The notes: generated by a model not told the origin, from the letters alone. A stretch of 64,000 nt of DNA from Rhizobium albus (GCA_030160035.1 BSNO01000004.1:703076-767075), one strand, 5' to 3'; shown: positions 45,549 through 55,663, counted from the stretch's first letter. Program-made: numbers and translations.

Positions 45549-46430
45549 TCAATATTCGCCGGACGTGGATTTCAAGATATCTGCAAGGCTGACCGTCGCT
45601 GAACCCCGGCGCGCTGGCTTTTGCTGGCTCTCATGCGGACGCCAGCCGGACATGTGAATGATGCGAAACGTTGCGCGGATGCGCCCGTCCGGATCTGAAA
45701 ACCGCTCCGCATAAAGTTCGGCAGCACGCAGGAAAAGCGCCCGCGAAGCGGGGCGGCGGCTTCTTCCTGAAAGCGGGTTCGCCATGCCCATCGCCCTTAA
45801 ATCCCGCATCAGCCCGAACATGTCGGAATAGCGCACGGTCAGCGTGTCCACATCCGTCACCGGCAGCGCAAAACCTGCCCGCTGCATCAGCGCACCGGCG
45901 TCGCGGATATCCGGAAACGGGATCACCCGCGGCGCGGCGCCGCCGGAAAGCTCGCTTTCAGCCGCGATCAGCGCCTCACGCAGCTCGCCAAGCGTGCCGG
46001 CGCCGGGCATGGCGCCGAGAAAGAGGCCGTCGGGCTTCAGGGCACGGTTGATCTGAATGAGGACGCCCGGTGTATCCTGCGTGAGGTGCAGCGACAGCGG
46101 TGATACGATCAGGTCGGCCGTCTCGGGTTCCAGCGGCACGGTTTCCAGCGAGGCGACCTTGCCGTCCGATTGCCCGATCAAAACCCGATCCGTTTCGATG
46201 CGGATAAGCCGGTCGATGCTGCCGCTCGAAAGAAGCCGCTCACCTACGATCCCCGTGTGCCCATGCAGTTCAACGGCGACGGAAAACCGGCGGCTCACGG
46301 CTGCCAGCCGTTCAGCCAGATCCTCGGCGACGTGCCTCAGCAGGAAGTCGGCACCCTCGGTCGCTCTGGCGCGCGCCCGGCGGCGTTGCAGCGCCAGAAA
46401 TGCCTGATCGAATAGGGATTGGTCGGTCAT
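45549..46430 (-). CDS. Class I SAM-dependent methyltransferase (BioC/NDUFAF5-like)
   Basis: 293 residues of the Methyltransf_11 type. 'VAVELHGHTGIVGERLLS' is the SAM loop region (degenerate GxGxG), 'LIVSPLSLHLTQDTPGVLIQ' the following motif and 'RALKPDGLFLGAMPGAGTL' motif IV-like. The long C-terminal region ('LMRDLRAMGMANPLSGRSRR') is diagnostic of the BioC-like NDUFAF5 group, which in mitochondria hydroxylates or modifies complex I. Which of those activities holds here is not known. It diverges from comF (78 bp between starts) and is convergent with the flp gene. Confidence 0.85.
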   Translation of the reverse strand: MTDQSLFDQAFLALQRRRARARATEGADFLLRHVAEDLAERLAAVSRRFSVAVELHGHTGIVGERLLSSGSIDRLIRIETDRVLIGQSDGKVASLETVPLEPETADLIVSPLSLHLTQDTPGVLIQINRALKPDGLFLGAMPGAGTLGELREALIAAESELSGGAAPRVIPFPDIRDAGALMQRAGFALPVTDVDTLTVRYSDMFGLMRDLRAMGMANPLSGRSRRPASRALFLRAAELYAERFSDPDGRIRATFRIIHMSGWRPHESQQKPARRGSATVSLADILKSTSGEY

Positions 46431-46507
46431 CCGTCGCCTGTCTCAGGTTGCACGTGCTTAAGGCAACCCCCGTATACCGCGTGTCGCCGTTTCGCTATCC
46501 TGGAAAG

Positions 46508-47278
46508 ATGGTGACGATCGATCCTCCCGGCCAGGTTTCAGCGGTGCGCAAACAGGCTGGCGCGCTCTGGTCGCGTCTGGTGTCGCTCGTCTATCCGCCC
46601 GTCTGCCTCGGCTGCTCGGTCATTATGGCCCGCCATGGCGGACTGTGCGCCACATGCTGGTCGGGTGCGGAATTCATCGAGCGTCCCTACTGCGAGGTCC
46701 TGGGCGTACCTTTTGCTCACGATCAAGGGGAGGGTGCGATCTCGCCTGCGGCATTGGCCGAGCCTCCGGATTACCACCGGGCGCGTGCCGTGATGCTCTA
46801 TGGGGATATTGCCGCAAGCCTCGTGCACCGCCTGAAATACAATGATCGTCTCGATCTCGCCTCCATCATGGCCGCGTGGATGGTGCGTGCCGGGGATGGA
46901 CTGGTCGAAAAGGCGGACGTCATCGTGCCGATCCCACTGCATCGCCTTCGGCTCCTTTCAAGACGCTACAACCAGTCGGCGGAACTCTCGCGGGCTTTGG
47001 CGAGGCTCACGGGAAAGCCGCACGGGATCGGCTTGCTCGTGCGCCGCCGCCAGACGAGGCAGCAGGTCGGCCTCGGCGAGAAAGCCCGCCAGCGCAACGT
47101 GCGGGGTGCGTTCGTCGTGCCGGACGAAGTCAAGGCCGACATCGCCGGAAAACGGGTTCTCCTGGTCGACGACGTCTATACGACGGGTGCTACGGTCAAT
47201 GCTGCGGCACGCGCATTGAAGCGTGCCGGCGTGGCCGATGTGACAGTTTTGACCTTCGCCCGGGTTCCAGATCCATGA
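46508..47278 (+). CDS. comF: ComF family phosphoribosyltransferase-like protein
   Basis: 256 residues: an N-terminal zinc-type cluster ('YPPVCLGCSVIMARHGGLCA' with C-x2-C and 'CATCW') and a C-terminal phosphoribosyltransferase fold with PRPP loop 'VLLVDDVYTTGATVNAAARA'. The intermediate 'RRYNQSAELSRALARLTGK' is a constant ComF feature. ComF supports natural transformation in competent bacteria, but in Alphaproteobacteria its exact job is unclear. ATG 46508 is preferred over upstream frame extensions. The gene starts the comF-grxC-nitrilase-DUF1178 series, all on the same strand. Confidence 0.88.
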   Translation: MVTIDPPGQVSAVRKQAGALWSRLVSLVYPPVCLGCSVIMARHGGLCATCWSGAEFIERPYCEVLGVPFAHDQGEGAISPAALAEPPDYHRARAVMLYGDIAASLVHRLKYNDRLDLASIMAAWMVRAGDGLVEKADVIVPIPLHRLRLLSRRYNQSAELSRALARLTGKPHGIGLLVRRRQTRQQVGLGEKARQRNVRGAFVVPDEVKADIAGKRVLLVDDVYTTGATVNAAARALKRAGVADVTVLTFARVPDP

Positions 47279-47358
47279 TGCGTGGCGCCGATCCCTTGCA
47301 GTGCGGGGCGGCTGCCCCCTATATCGAAGCTGACACGCAAGCAAAGCCGGAGTGCATC

Positions 47359-47619
47359 ATGCCGCCAGTCGTCATCTATACCCGCCAGTTCTGTGGCTTC
47401 TGCAGTGCCGCCAAGCGGCTGCTGGAGACCAAGGGCGTGGCGTTCGAAGAACGAGATGCGACTTTTTCGAAGGAGCTTCGGGCAGAAATGATGCAGAAGG
47501 CCAACGGCCGCGCCACCTTTCCGCAAATCTTCATCGGCGACGTCCATGTCGGCGGCAGCGACGATCTTCATGCGCTAGAGCACGATGGCAAGCTCGATCC
47601 GATGCTGAAGGCAGGCTGA
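47359..47619 (+). CDS. grxC: Glutaredoxin 3
   Basis: 86 residues with the dithiol active site C12-G-F-C15 in 'IYTRQFCGFCSAAKRLL', the cis-proline motif 'RATFPQIFIGDVHVGG' and the glutathione-binding 'GGSDDLHALEHDGKLDP'. It reduces protein disulfides and glutathione mixed disulfides in the cytoplasm. ATG 47359 begins the conserved N-terminus, 80 bp after the comF stop. The nitrilase gene follows 3 bp after its stop, so they are coupled. Confidence 0.94.
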   Translation: MPPVVIYTRQFCGFCSAAKRLLETKGVAFEERDATFSKELRAEMMQKANGRATFPQIFIGDVHVGGSDDLHALEHDGKLDPMLKAG

Positions 47620-47622
47620 TCC

Positions 47623-48483
47623 ATGGCAAATTTCAAGGCCGCCGCCGTCCAGATGCGCTCCGGCACCGAGCCTGGCGCCAACATCGAGACGCTGCGGCGT
47701 CTGGTGGGCGAGGCAGCCGCAGCCGGCGCGACCTACGTGCAGACCCCCGAGATGACCGGCATGATCCAGAAGGATCGCGCGCGTCTTTTCGAGCAGCTGA
47801 AGCCTGAGGCGGAAGATGACGTGGTTGCCGCAGCCGCCGATCTTGCAAAGCGCCACGGGGTGCATCTGCACATCGGTTCGACGGCCATCGCACTCGGTGA
47901 CGGCAAGGTCGCCAACCGCGCGTTCGTCTTCACCCCGGATGGCGCGATCGCCGCACGCTACGACAAGATCCACATGTTCGACGTCGATCTCGACAATGGC
48001 GAGAGCTGGCGGGAAAGCGCGGTCTATCGGCCCGGCGAGGCAAGCTGCCTCGTCGAGCTGCCTTTCGCGCGCATCGGGCTTGCCGTCTGCTACGACGTCC
48101 GATTCCCACATCTGTTCCGGGACCTGGCGCTGGCAGGGGCACACGTACTTACGGCACCTGCTGCCTTCACGCGCCAGACGGGCGAGGCGCACTGGCATGT
48201 GCTCCAGCGCGCCCGCGCCATCGAGAACGGCGCCTATGTGATATCGGCCGCGCAGGGCGGTCTCCACGAAGACGGTCGCGAAACCTATGGACACTCGGTG
48301 ATCATCGACCCGTGGGGCCGCGTGATCGCGGAGGCCGATCACGACGAACCGGCTGTCATCGTCGCCGAGATCGATCCTGCGACTGTCGCGGCGGCCCGGG
48401 CCAAGATCCCCAATCTGAAGAACGCGCGCGGCTATCAGAACGCAGCCGCAGTCCATACGGCCGAGCAGCGACAAACCGCATGA
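47623..48483 (+). CDS. Nitrilase-family carbon-nitrogen hydrolase (Nit2-like)
   Basis: The 286-residue protein carries the nitrilase triad: E43 in 'YVQTPEMTGM', K114 in 'ARYDKIHMFDVD' and C155 in 'GLAVCYDVRFPHLFR'. Sequence style is that of the Nit1/Nit2 group (omega-amidase or deaminated glutathione amidase). Its position between grxC and DUF1178 is typical of Rhizobiales and would fit repair of glutathione made faulty by transaminases, which is inference from context. The stop overlaps the next start as ATGA. Confidence 0.92.
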   Translation: MANFKAAAVQMRSGTEPGANIETLRRLVGEAAAAGATYVQTPEMTGMIQKDRARLFEQLKPEAEDDVVAAAADLAKRHGVHLHIGSTAIALGDGKVANRAFVFTPDGAIAARYDKIHMFDVDLDNGESWRESAVYRPGEASCLVELPFARIGLAVCYDVRFPHLFRDLALAGAHVLTAPAAFTRQTGEAHWHVLQRARAIENGAYVISAAQGGLHEDGRETYGHSVIIDPWGRVIAEADHDEPAVIVAEIDPATVAAARAKIPNLKNARGYQNAAAVHTAEQRQTA

Positions 48484-48911
48484 TCAAATTTGCCTTGAGT
48501 TGCGACCGGGGCCACGCATTCGAGGCGTGGTTCGCCAAGAGTGCGGATTATGACGACCAGACCGCACGCAATCTCGTTTCATGCCCGCAATGCGGCTCGA
48601 CCAAGGTCACGAAAGCCTTGATGGCCCCGGCGGTGGCCGGCACACGTAAGGCCGACAGCGCGATGCAGCCGCTGGCGATGAGCGCCGAACAGGCCGAGAA
48701 GCTGAAGAAAATACGCGAGATGGTGAGTGCGATCCGGTCGTCGTCGGAAGATGTGGGCGACCGCTTCCCGGAAGAAGCCCGCAAGATCCACTACGGTGAA
48801 AAGGAAGAGCGCGGCATCATCGGACGGGCCGCACCCGACGAGGCGCGAGCACTTCTGGAGGAAGGCATCGCCGTTGCGCCCCTTCCCCATTTTCCGGATG
48901 ACGCGAACTGA
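48480..48911 (+). CDS. DUF1178 family protein
   Basis: 143 residues. It begins 'MIKFALSCDRGHAFEAWFAK' and holds a zinc-ribbon pair: C8 with H11 in 'CDRGH' and 'CPQCGSTKVTKALMAPAVA'. DUF1178 proteins are widespread in Alpha- and Betaproteobacteria and their function is not known. The ATG is the A of the ATGA overlap with the nitrilase stop. A degenerate family B repeat follows the stop, before the convergent ubiG gene. Confidence 0.88.
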   Translation: MIKFALSCDRGHAFEAWFAKSADYDDQTARNLVSCPQCGSTKVTKALMAPAVAGTRKADSAMQPLAMSAEQAEKLKKIREMVSAIRSSSEDVGDRFPEEARKIHYGEKEERGIIGRAAPDEARALLEEGIAVAPLPHFPDDAN

Positions 48912-48959
48912 AGCGAATCCGCGTAAAGTGGTCGTCGGTTCACCGTTCGAAAACGCGTG
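48911..48959 (+). repeat. Dispersed palindromic repeat, family B, copy 4 (degenerate)
   Basis: Recognisable from GTAAAGTGG...CGGTTCACCG and the closing AAAACGC, but the left outer arm is eroded. It separates the convergent DUF1178 and ubiG genes. Confidence 0.55.
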
Positions 48960-48967
48960 AGCTTGAT

Positions 48968-49759
48968 CTAGATCCTTGAAGCCGCTGCCGCCTTCGGCCG
49001 CTCGGCCAGAACCATGTAATTCACGTCCATATCGCGCGACAGGTTCCAGCTGTCGCTGAGCGGACTGTAGAAGACGCCGGTCCGGTCGATGAGGTTCATT
49101 CCCGAAGCTTCGATCGGACGCTGCAGCTCTTCGGGGCGCACGAGTTTTTCATACTGGTGCGTGCCCTTCGGCAGCCAGCGCAGCACATACTCGGCGCCGA
49201 CGATGGCGAGTGCACCGGCCTTCAGCGTGCGGTTGATGGTGGCAACGAACATCAGGCCACCCGGGCGCACCATCGAGGCGCAGGTCGTCATGAAGAAGTT
49301 CACATCCGAGACGTGCTCGACGACTTCCATGTTGAGGATGATGTCGAAGGTCTCGCCTTCGGCGGCAAGCTGCTCGGCCGTCACCGCGCGATAGTCGACC
49401 GAAACGCCGCTTTGGGCCGCGTGGATCTTGGCAACTTCGATGTTCGTTGCCGAAGCATCGGCGCCGACGACCTCCGCGCCCATGCGCGCCATCGGTTCCG
49501 ACAGAAGTCCGCCGCCGCAGCCGATGTCCAGCACGCGCAGGCCCTGAAGCGGCTTCGACGAGCGCGCATCACGCCCGAAATGCAGGCTCGCCTGGTCGCG
49601 AATGTAGGTGAGGCGCACCGGGTTGAACTTGTGCAGCGGCTTGAACTTGCCGGTCGGGTTCCACCATTCACGCGCAAGCGCCGAGAAGCGGTCGACCTCG
49701 GCCTGGTCGATGCTGGATTGACGGCTGTCACCGTTCTTGTCCTCGGCTGCGATCGTCAT
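48968..49759 (-). CDS. ubiG: Ubiquinone O-methyltransferase
   Basis: 263 residues: a UbiG-type N-terminus '[20 protein letters not shown]', the SAM motif '[19 protein letters not shown]', and '[16 protein letters not shown]' and '[20 protein letters not shown]', all specific for UbiG. It carries out both O-methylations in ubiquinone synthesis. ATG 49759 has AAGGAGAA 7 bases upstream; an in-frame extension of 14 codons is ignored. It diverges from lysC. Confidence 0.95.
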   Translation of the reverse strand: MTIAAEDKNGDSRQSSIDQAEVDRFSALAREWWNPTGKFKPLHKFNPVRLTYIRDQASLHFGRDARSSKPLQGLRVLDIGCGGGLLSEPMARMGAEVVGADASATNIEVAKIHAAQSGVSVDYRAVTAEQLAAEGETFDIILNMEVVEHVSDVNFFMTTCASMVRPGGLMFVATINRTLKAGALAIVGAEYVLRWLPKGTHQYEKLVRPEELQRPIEASGMNLIDRTGVFYSPLSDSWNLSRDMDVNYMVLAERPKAAAASRI

Positions 49760-49984
49760 GGCGCGTTCTCCTTGTTCCTGAGTGCCAAGTCGGGCGCGCA
49801 TGGGAAGATGTCAAGCACCGCAGACTTTGAATGCTTGGGTTAAGCCGCCCATCTGCGCCGCTCGCCCGTTGCGGGTCGCCTGCACTTGCGTTATGAGAGC
49901 CGCGTTTTCAGGCGGCCTTGGCGGGAGAGGCCGCTCTCGAACGAACCCTTCCCCTGATCCTCAATCGGAGCTCGGATACCGCCG

Positions 49985-51238
49985 ATGGCACGTATCGTCA
50001 TGAAGTTCGGCGGAACATCCGTTGCCGATCTCGACCGCATCCGCAATGTCGCGCGCCACGTGAAGCGCGAAGTCGACGCCGGCCACGATGTGGCGGTCGT
50101 CGTCTCTGCCATGGCCGGCAAGACCAACGAGCTCGTTGCCTGGACGCGCGGCGCATCACCCATGCACGACGCGCGCGAATATGATGCGGTCGTTGCGTCC
50201 GGCGAACAGGTGACCGCAGGACTGCTGGCGATCACGCTGCAGTCGATGGACATCAATGCGCGCTCCTGGATGGGCTGGCAGATCCCGATCCGCACCGATA
50301 ACGCCCATGGCGCCGCGCGGATCATGGAGATCGACGGCACGGAGCTCATCCGCCGCTTCGGCGAGGGCCAAGTTGCCGTCATCGCTGGTTTCCAGGGCAT
50401 CGGGCCTGACAACCGCATCGCCACGCTCGGGCGCGGCGGTTCCGATACGAGCGCCGTCGCCATTGCTGCGGCCATCAAGGCCGACCGCTGCGACATCTAT
50501 ACCGACGTGGACGGCGTCTACACCACCGATCCGCGCGTCGAGCCCAAGGCCCGGCGCATGAAGAAGATCGCGTTCGAGGAGATGCTGGAAATGGCGTCCC
50601 TCGGCGCCAAGGTTCTGCAGGTCCGCTCCGTCGAGCTGGCCATGGTCCACAAGGTGCGCACTTTCGTGCGTTCCAGTTTCGATGACCCCGATGCACCGGG
50701 CATGGGCGATTTCGACAATCCACCCGGTACGCTGATTTGCGACGAGGAAGAAATCGTGGAACAGGAAGTCGTCACCGGTATCGCTTATGCCAAGGATGAA
50801 GCGCAGATCTCGCTGAGACGGCTTGCTGACCGTCCGGGCGTCTCTGCCGCCATTTTCGGGCCGCTCGCCGAAAGCCACATCAATGTGGACATGATCGTGC
50901 AGAACATCTCCGAGGATGGTTCGCGCACCGACATGACCTTCACGGTGCCGACCGGCGATATCGACAAGGCGCTCGCCGTGCTCGATCGCGAGCGGTCGAA
51001 GATCGGTTACGACGCGATCCAGAGCGAAGCGGGTCTGGTCAAGGTGTCGGTCATCGGGATCGGCATGCGCAGCCATGCGGGCGTGGCGGCAACCGCGTTC
51101 CGCGCGCTGGCTGAAAAGGGCATCAACATCAAGGCGATCACGACGTCCGAGATCAAGATCTCCATCCTCATCGACAGCCCCTACGCCGAGTTGGCCGTGC
51201 GGACTTTGCATTCGGTCTACGGTCTCGATAAAGGTTAA
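49985..51238 (+). CDS. lysC: Aspartate kinase
   Basis: 417 residues: the kinase core begins 'MARIVMKFGGTSVADLDRI' and includes 'LGRGGSDTSAVAIAAA' and 'CDIYTDVDGVYTTDPR'; two C-terminal ACT domains ('DEAQISLRRLADRPGVSAAI' and 'LVKVSVIGIGMRSHAGVAAT') give feedback control by lysine and threonine. It phosphorylates aspartate to open the lysine, methionine and threonine pathways, linking with lysA in this window. ATG 49985 starts the conserved N-terminus. Confidence 0.96.
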   Translation: MARIVMKFGGTSVADLDRIRNVARHVKREVDAGHDVAVVVSAMAGKTNELVAWTRGASPMHDAREYDAVVASGEQVTAGLLAITLQSMDINARSWMGWQIPIRTDNAHGAARIMEIDGTELIRRFGEGQVAVIAGFQGIGPDNRIATLGRGGSDTSAVAIAAAIKADRCDIYTDVDGVYTTDPRVEPKARRMKKIAFEEMLEMASLGAKVLQVRSVELAMVHKVRTFVRSSFDDPDAPGMGDFDNPPGTLICDEEEIVEQEVVTGIAYAKDEAQISLRRLADRPGVSAAIFGPLAESHINVDMIVQNISEDGSRTDMTFTVPTGDIDKALAVLDRERSKIGYDAIQSEAGLVKVSVIGIGMRSHAGVAATAFRALAEKGINIKAITTSEIKISILIDSPYAELAVRTLHSVYGLDKG

Positions 51239-51352
51239 AGACAGCATATGGGGATTCGTGCTGGAGGTGAGGCCGCGGCCACGCGGTATCGATAAGGCGC
51301 GCCGGGGTGGCACGCCGTAGGCGGCGCCATGGAGAGTGGGAGCCAACACGCA

Positions 51353-53623
51353 ATGAGAGACCTGTCTGCGGGTCCGCGCGTTCTGTTGCGGCGGCTGCGC
51401 GAACTGATGGCGGAGCCGCTCGGCCCGCAGGAACGCCTGAACCAGATCGTGCGCCAGATCGCGCAGAACATGGTCGCCGAAGTGTGCTCGTTCTACGTGC
51501 TGCGTGCCGACGGCGTGCTGGAGCTCTACGCCACCGAAGGTCTCAATCCCGACGCCGTCCACCTTGCCCAGCTGAAGATGGGGCAGGGCCTCGTCGGCAC
51601 CATCGCGGCCAGTGCGCGGCCGCTCAACCTCTCCGACGCCCAATCCCATCCGGCCTTCGCCTATCTGCCGGAGACGGGCGAAGAGGTCTATCATTCCTTC
51701 ATGGGCGTACCGATCCTGAGGGCCGGACGCTCGCTCGGCGTTCTCGTCGTGCAGAACAAGGCCCGGCGCAACTATCGCGACGACGAGGTCGAGGCGCTCG
51801 AGACGACGGCGATGGTCCTCGCCGAGATGGTCGCCACGGGCGAGCTGAAGAAGATCACCCGTCCGGGCATGGAACTTGACCTCTCCAGGCCGATCTCCAT
51901 CGACGGAGATGCCTATGGCGACGGGATCGGGCTTGGCTATGTCGTGCTCCACGAGCCGCGTGTGGTCGTTACGAACCTGCTCAATGACGACATGGATCTG
52001 GAGCTGAAGCGCCTCGACGAGGCGCTGGGTTCGCTCAGGATATCAATCGATGACATGCTGTCGCGCCGCGATGTGTCCATGGAAGGCGAGCACCGCGAAG
52101 TGCTCGAAGCCTACCGCATGTTCGCCCATGACCGGGGCTGGGTGCGGAAGATGGAAGAGGCGATCCGCAACGGCCTGACGGCGGAAGCGGCGGTCGAAAA
52201 GGTGCAGAGCGATACCCGCGCGCGCATGATGCACCTGTCGGACCCCTATCTGCGCGAGCGCCTGCATGATTTCGACGATCTCGCCAACCGTCTCCTGCGT
52301 CAGCTGATCGGTCGCTCCGGCCCATCGACGGCAGAGGGGTTTCCCGATGCCGCGATCATCGTTGCGCGTGGGATGGGTGCGGCTGAACTGCTGGACTACA
52401 CCCGCTCCAAGATCCGCGGTCTGGTGCTGGAAGACGGTGCGATCACGAGCCACGTGGTGATCGTTGCGCGCGCCATGGGCATTCCGGTCGTCGGCCAGGC
52501 AACCGGCGTAGTCTCGCTTGCAGAAAACGGCGATGCCATCATCGTCGACGGTGAAGACGGCAAGGTACATCTGCGCCCGATGCCGGACCTTGAGAAGGCC
52601 TACGCCGAAAAGGTCCGCTTCAGGGCAAAAAGGCAGGAACGCTTCCGCGAACTTCGGGCTGTCGAGCCGGTGACGAAGGACGGCACCCGTGTCGACCTGA
52701 TGATGAATGCCGGCCTGCTCGTAGACCTGCCGCAGATCGAGGATTCCGGCGCCGGCGGCATCGGTCTCTTCCGGACCGAGCTGCAGTTCATGATCTCGTC
52801 CACCATGCCGAAGGCGGACGATCAGGAGCGTTTCTATACCAACGTTCTCCGCCAATCGGGCGACAAGCCCGTTACCTTCCGCACGCTCGATATCGGCGGT
52901 GACAAGGTCGTGCCCTATTTCCGCGGCGCCGAGGAGGAGAACCCTGCGCTTGGCTGGCGGGCGATCCGCCTGTCGCTCGATCGTCCCGGTCTCTTGCGCA
53001 CCCAATTCCGTGCCCTTCTGCGCGCTGCTGCCGGTCGCGAATTGCGGCTGATGATCCCGATGGTCACCGAAGTCCGCGAGATCCGCGAGGCACGCGAGCT
53101 TTTGAACCGCGAAGTGCGCCATCTCTCCCGCTTCGGCCATGACCTGCCGCGCAAGCTGCGCTTCGGCGCCATGCTGGAAGTGCCGAGCCTTCTCTGGCAG
53201 CTGGACGAACTGATGGCGACGGTCGATTTCGTGTCGGTCGGGTCCAACGACCTCTTCCAGTTCACCTTTGCGGTCGATCGCGGCAATGCGCGTGTTGCCG
53301 ATCGCTTCGACAATCTCGGCCGCCCGTTCCTGCGCGTGTTGCGCCAGATCGTGGAAGCGAGTAACCGCCACGACACGCCGGTCACGCTCTGTGGTGAGAT
53401 GGCGGCGAAGCCTCTCGGCGCGATGGCATTGATCGGGCTCGGTTTCCGCTCCATATCCATGTCGCCGGCCGGTATCGGTCCGGTGAAGTCGATGCTGCTG
53501 GCGCTCGACGCCGGCCAGCTGCGGACGGAAATGGCAAAGGCGCTTGAGGAGAGCGGGCCCGACACGCGCCCGATGCGCGAGCTCCTCACCGAGTTTGCCG
53601 AGAACAACGCGATTCCGCTTTGA
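51353..53623 (+). CDS. ptsP: Phosphoenolpyruvate-protein phosphotransferase, PTS-Ntr enzyme I
   Basis: 756 residues: an N-terminal GAF domain (about 20-160) followed by the enzyme I core. The phosphorylatable histidine is H367 in 'AITSHVVIVARAMGIPVVG', and the PEP-binding barrel contains 'GIGLFRTELQFM' and 'VSVGSNDLFQFTFAVDR'. PtsP starts the PTS-Ntr relay to NPr and EIIA-Ntr, which links carbon/nitrogen state to potassium and other processes; the partners are not in this window. ATG 51353 is preferred over one 8 codons upstream. The GAF domain is the expected sensory module. Confidence 0.95.
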   Translation: MRDLSAGPRVLLRRLRELMAEPLGPQERLNQIVRQIAQNMVAEVCSFYVLRADGVLELYATEGLNPDAVHLAQLKMGQGLVGTIAASARPLNLSDAQSHPAFAYLPETGEEVYHSFMGVPILRAGRSLGVLVVQNKARRNYRDDEVEALETTAMVLAEMVATGELKKITRPGMELDLSRPISIDGDAYGDGIGLGYVVLHEPRVVVTNLLNDDMDLELKRLDEALGSLRISIDDMLSRRDVSMEGEHREVLEAYRMFAHDRGWVRKMEEAIRNGLTAEAAVEKVQSDTRARMMHLSDPYLRERLHDFDDLANRLLRQLIGRSGPSTAEGFPDAAIIVARGMGAAELLDYTRSKIRGLVLEDGAITSHVVIVARAMGIPVVGQATGVVSLAENGDAIIVDGEDGKVHLRPMPDLEKAYAEKVRFRAKRQERFRELRAVEPVTKDGTRVDLMMNAGLLVDLPQIEDSGAGGIGLFRTELQFMISSTMPKADDQERFYTNVLRQSGDKPVTFRTLDIGGDKVVPYFRGAEEENPALGWRAIRLSLDRPGLLRTQFRALLRAAAGRELRLMIPMVTEVREIREARELLNREVRHLSRFGHDLPRKLRFGAMLEVPSLLWQLDELMATVDFVSVGSNDLFQFTFAVDRGNARVADRFDNLGRPFLRVLRQIVEASNRHDTPVTLCGEMAAKPLGAMALIGLGFRSISMSPAGIGPVKSMLLALDAGQLRTEMAKALEESGPDTRPMRELLTEFAENNAIPL

Positions 53624-53640
53624 CCGAATTAGGGTGACTG

Positions 53641-54720
53641 ATGGCAGTTTTGCCGATCGAGAAGATGCGCGAGCTCGAGCGCCGTTACAGCGAGATCGAG
53701 GCGCGCATGGCGGCGGGGCCGGACTCCGACGTCTATGTGAAGCTCGCGTCCGAATATGCCGAGCTTGGGCCGGTGGTCGCCAAGATCCGTGAATATGAGA
53801 AAGCGACGGCCGAGCTCGAGGATTTGGACACCCTGCTTGCCGACAAGGCCACCGATCGCGAAATGCGGGAAATGGCCGAGCTGGATTACCCCGACGTGCG
53901 CGATCGTATCGAGGCGCTCGCAGCCGACATGCAGATCATGCTGCTGCCGAAGGATGCGGCGGACGAAAAGAGCGCGATCCTCGAAATCCGCGCCGGCACC
54001 GGCGGCTCCGAGGCCGCGCTTTTCGCGGGGGATCTCTTCCGGATGTATGAGCGCTATGCCGCCGACCACAACTGGAAGGTCGAAGTGCTGTCGGCAAGCG
54101 AAGGCGAAGCCGGCGGATACAAGGAAATCATCGCCACGATCTCCGGCCGAGGCGTGTTCTCGCGTCTCAAGTTCGAATCCGGCGTCCATCGGGTTCAGCG
54201 CGTTCCGGAAACGGAATCAGGCGGTCGCATCCACACCTCCGCCGCGACCGTCGCCGTGCTGCCGGAAGCCGAGGATATCGACATCGAGGTCCGCAACGAA
54301 GACATCCGCATCGACACGATGCGCTCGTCTGGCGCCGGCGGCCAGCACGTCAACACGACGGACTCCGCCGTGCGCATCACGCATTTGCCGACCGGCATCG
54401 TCGTGACGTCGTCGGAGAAATCGCAGCACCAGAACCGTGCCAAGGCCATGCAGGTGCTAAAGGCGCGCCTTTACGACATGGAGCGCCAGCGCGCCGACCA
54501 GGAACGCTCGGCTTCGCGCAAGAGCCAGGTCGGGTCGGGCGACCGGTCCGAGCGCATCCGCACCTACAATTTCCCGCAGGGGCGGGTGACGGATCACCGC
54601 ATCAACCTGACGCTCTACAAGCTCGACCGCATGATGATCGGCGAGATCGACGAAGTCGTTGATGCGCTTATTGCAGACTATCAGGCCGGTCAGCTCGCAT
54701 CGCTGAGCGAGGCCAACTGA
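53641..54720 (+). CDS. prfA: Peptide chain release factor 1
   Basis: 359 residues. The PxT stop-codon recognition site reads P-E-T in '[20 protein letters not shown]', and GGQ is at 233-235 in '[16 protein letters not shown]'. It terminates translation at UAA and UAG. The gene lies 17 bp after ptsP and 3 bp before prmC, its modifying enzyme; PrmC methylates Q235. Confidence 0.97.
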   Translation: MAVLPIEKMRELERRYSEIEARMAAGPDSDVYVKLASEYAELGPVVAKIREYEKATAELEDLDTLLADKATDREMREMAELDYPDVRDRIEALAADMQIMLLPKDAADEKSAILEIRAGTGGSEAALFAGDLFRMYERYAADHNWKVEVLSASEGEAGGYKEIIATISGRGVFSRLKFESGVHRVQRVPETESGGRIHTSAATVAVLPEAEDIDIEVRNEDIRIDTMRSSGAGGQHVNTTDSAVRITHLPTGIVVTSSEKSQHQNRAKAMQVLKARLYDMERQRADQERSASRKSQVGSGDRSERIRTYNFPQGRVTDHRINLTLYKLDRMMIGEIDEVVDALIADYQAGQLASLSEAN

Positions 54721-54723
54721 TCG

Positions 54724-55602
54724 ATGGCCGAGGCCGCCGCCATGACGCTTTCCGCCCTGCTGAAGCAGATGCGCGAAAGGTTCGAGGCGGCTGGGCTGGC
54801 GACGCCGCGTGACGATGCGCGGCTGCTTCTCCTCGAGACCTTGAGCATCAGCCTGACGGATCTGGTGACCCGTCCCGACGAGCCGGTCGATCCTGCACGG
54901 CTCGATGTCGTTTGGGAGCGCATGGAACGCCGGCTGCAGGGGGAGCCTGTTCACCGCATTCTCGGGCACCGTGAGTTTTATGGCCTGCAGCTTTGCCTTT
55001 CGACAGACACGCTGGAACCCCGTCCGGACACCGAAGTGCTTGTGGAGGCCCTTGTGCCGCATCTGCGCCGGATCATCGACGAGAAGGGCGCGTGCCGCAT
55101 CCTCGATCTTGGAACAGGAACCGGCGCGCTGGCGCTTGCGCTGCTCTCCCTCGATCCACGCGCCACTGCAGTGGCAACGGACGTCTCGGCGAATGCGCTC
55201 GAAACGGCCAGCGCCAATGCCGCGGCACTGGGACTTGGCGACCGGTTCGTCCCGGTCGAAGGCAGCTGGTTCGCGCCGGTCGAACGGCTGTTCGACATCA
55301 TCGTGTCAAATCCGCCCTATATCAGGACGTCCGTGATCGGCGAACTCGCGGTCGAAGTGCGCGAGCATGATCCGCTTCTGGCACTCGATGGCGGTATGGA
55401 TGGGCTCGACGCCTACCGTGCCATTGCCGCGGGCGTGAACGATCATCTCGCGCCCGGCGGGACGGTCGGTCTCGAAATCGGGTTCGACCAGCGCGAAGAC
55501 GTCACGGCACTTTTCGAGGAGGCGGGGCTGGCGCGGCTCAGTGCGGTCCGGGATCTTGGCGGTAACGACCGCGCTCTGATCTTCACCAGGAAGGCTGCCT
55601 GA
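54724..55602 (+). CDS. prmC: Release factor glutamine methyltransferase
   Basis: 292 residues with the SAM motif 'ILDLGTGTGALALALLSLDP' and the glutamine-methyltransferase NPPY at 196-199 ('IIVSNPPYIRTSVIGEL'). It N5-methylates the GGQ glutamine of RF1 and RF2. The N-terminal helical substrate domain ('LLKQMRERFEAAGLATPRDD') is present. ATG 54724 is 3 bp after the prfA stop; an ATG seven codons on is an alternative. Confidence 0.95.
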   Translation: MAEAAAMTLSALLKQMRERFEAAGLATPRDDARLLLLETLSISLTDLVTRPDEPVDPARLDVVWERMERRLQGEPVHRILGHREFYGLQLCLSTDTLEPRPDTEVLVEALVPHLRRIIDEKGACRILDLGTGTGALALALLSLDPRATAVATDVSANALETASANAAALGLGDRFVPVEGSWFAPVERLFDIIVSNPPYIRTSVIGELAVEVREHDPLLALDGGMDGLDAYRAIAAGVNDHLAPGGTVGLEIGFDQREDVTALFEEAGLARLSAVRDLGGNDRALIFTRKAA

Positions 55603-55635
55603 ACAACCGTGGAATGCAGCCGCGCTGAGAAAGGG

Positions 55636-55663
55636 CTTGGAATCGCATACAAAGCACTATAGG
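55636..55663 (+). promoter_or_regulatory. Possible promoter of the DUF4167 gene
   Basis: CTTGGA (55636-55641), a 16-base spacer and TATAGG (55658-55663), within the 300-bp intergenic region 55603-55902. No other gene-like feature is visible in that region, in which GTTTAACCCC (about 55767-55776) is a further AT-rich motif of uncertain meaning. Confidence 0.35.

Noticed and set aside
50156..51952. A 598-codon open frame on the minus strand
   Set aside because: Antisense to lysC and ptsP, both well supported.
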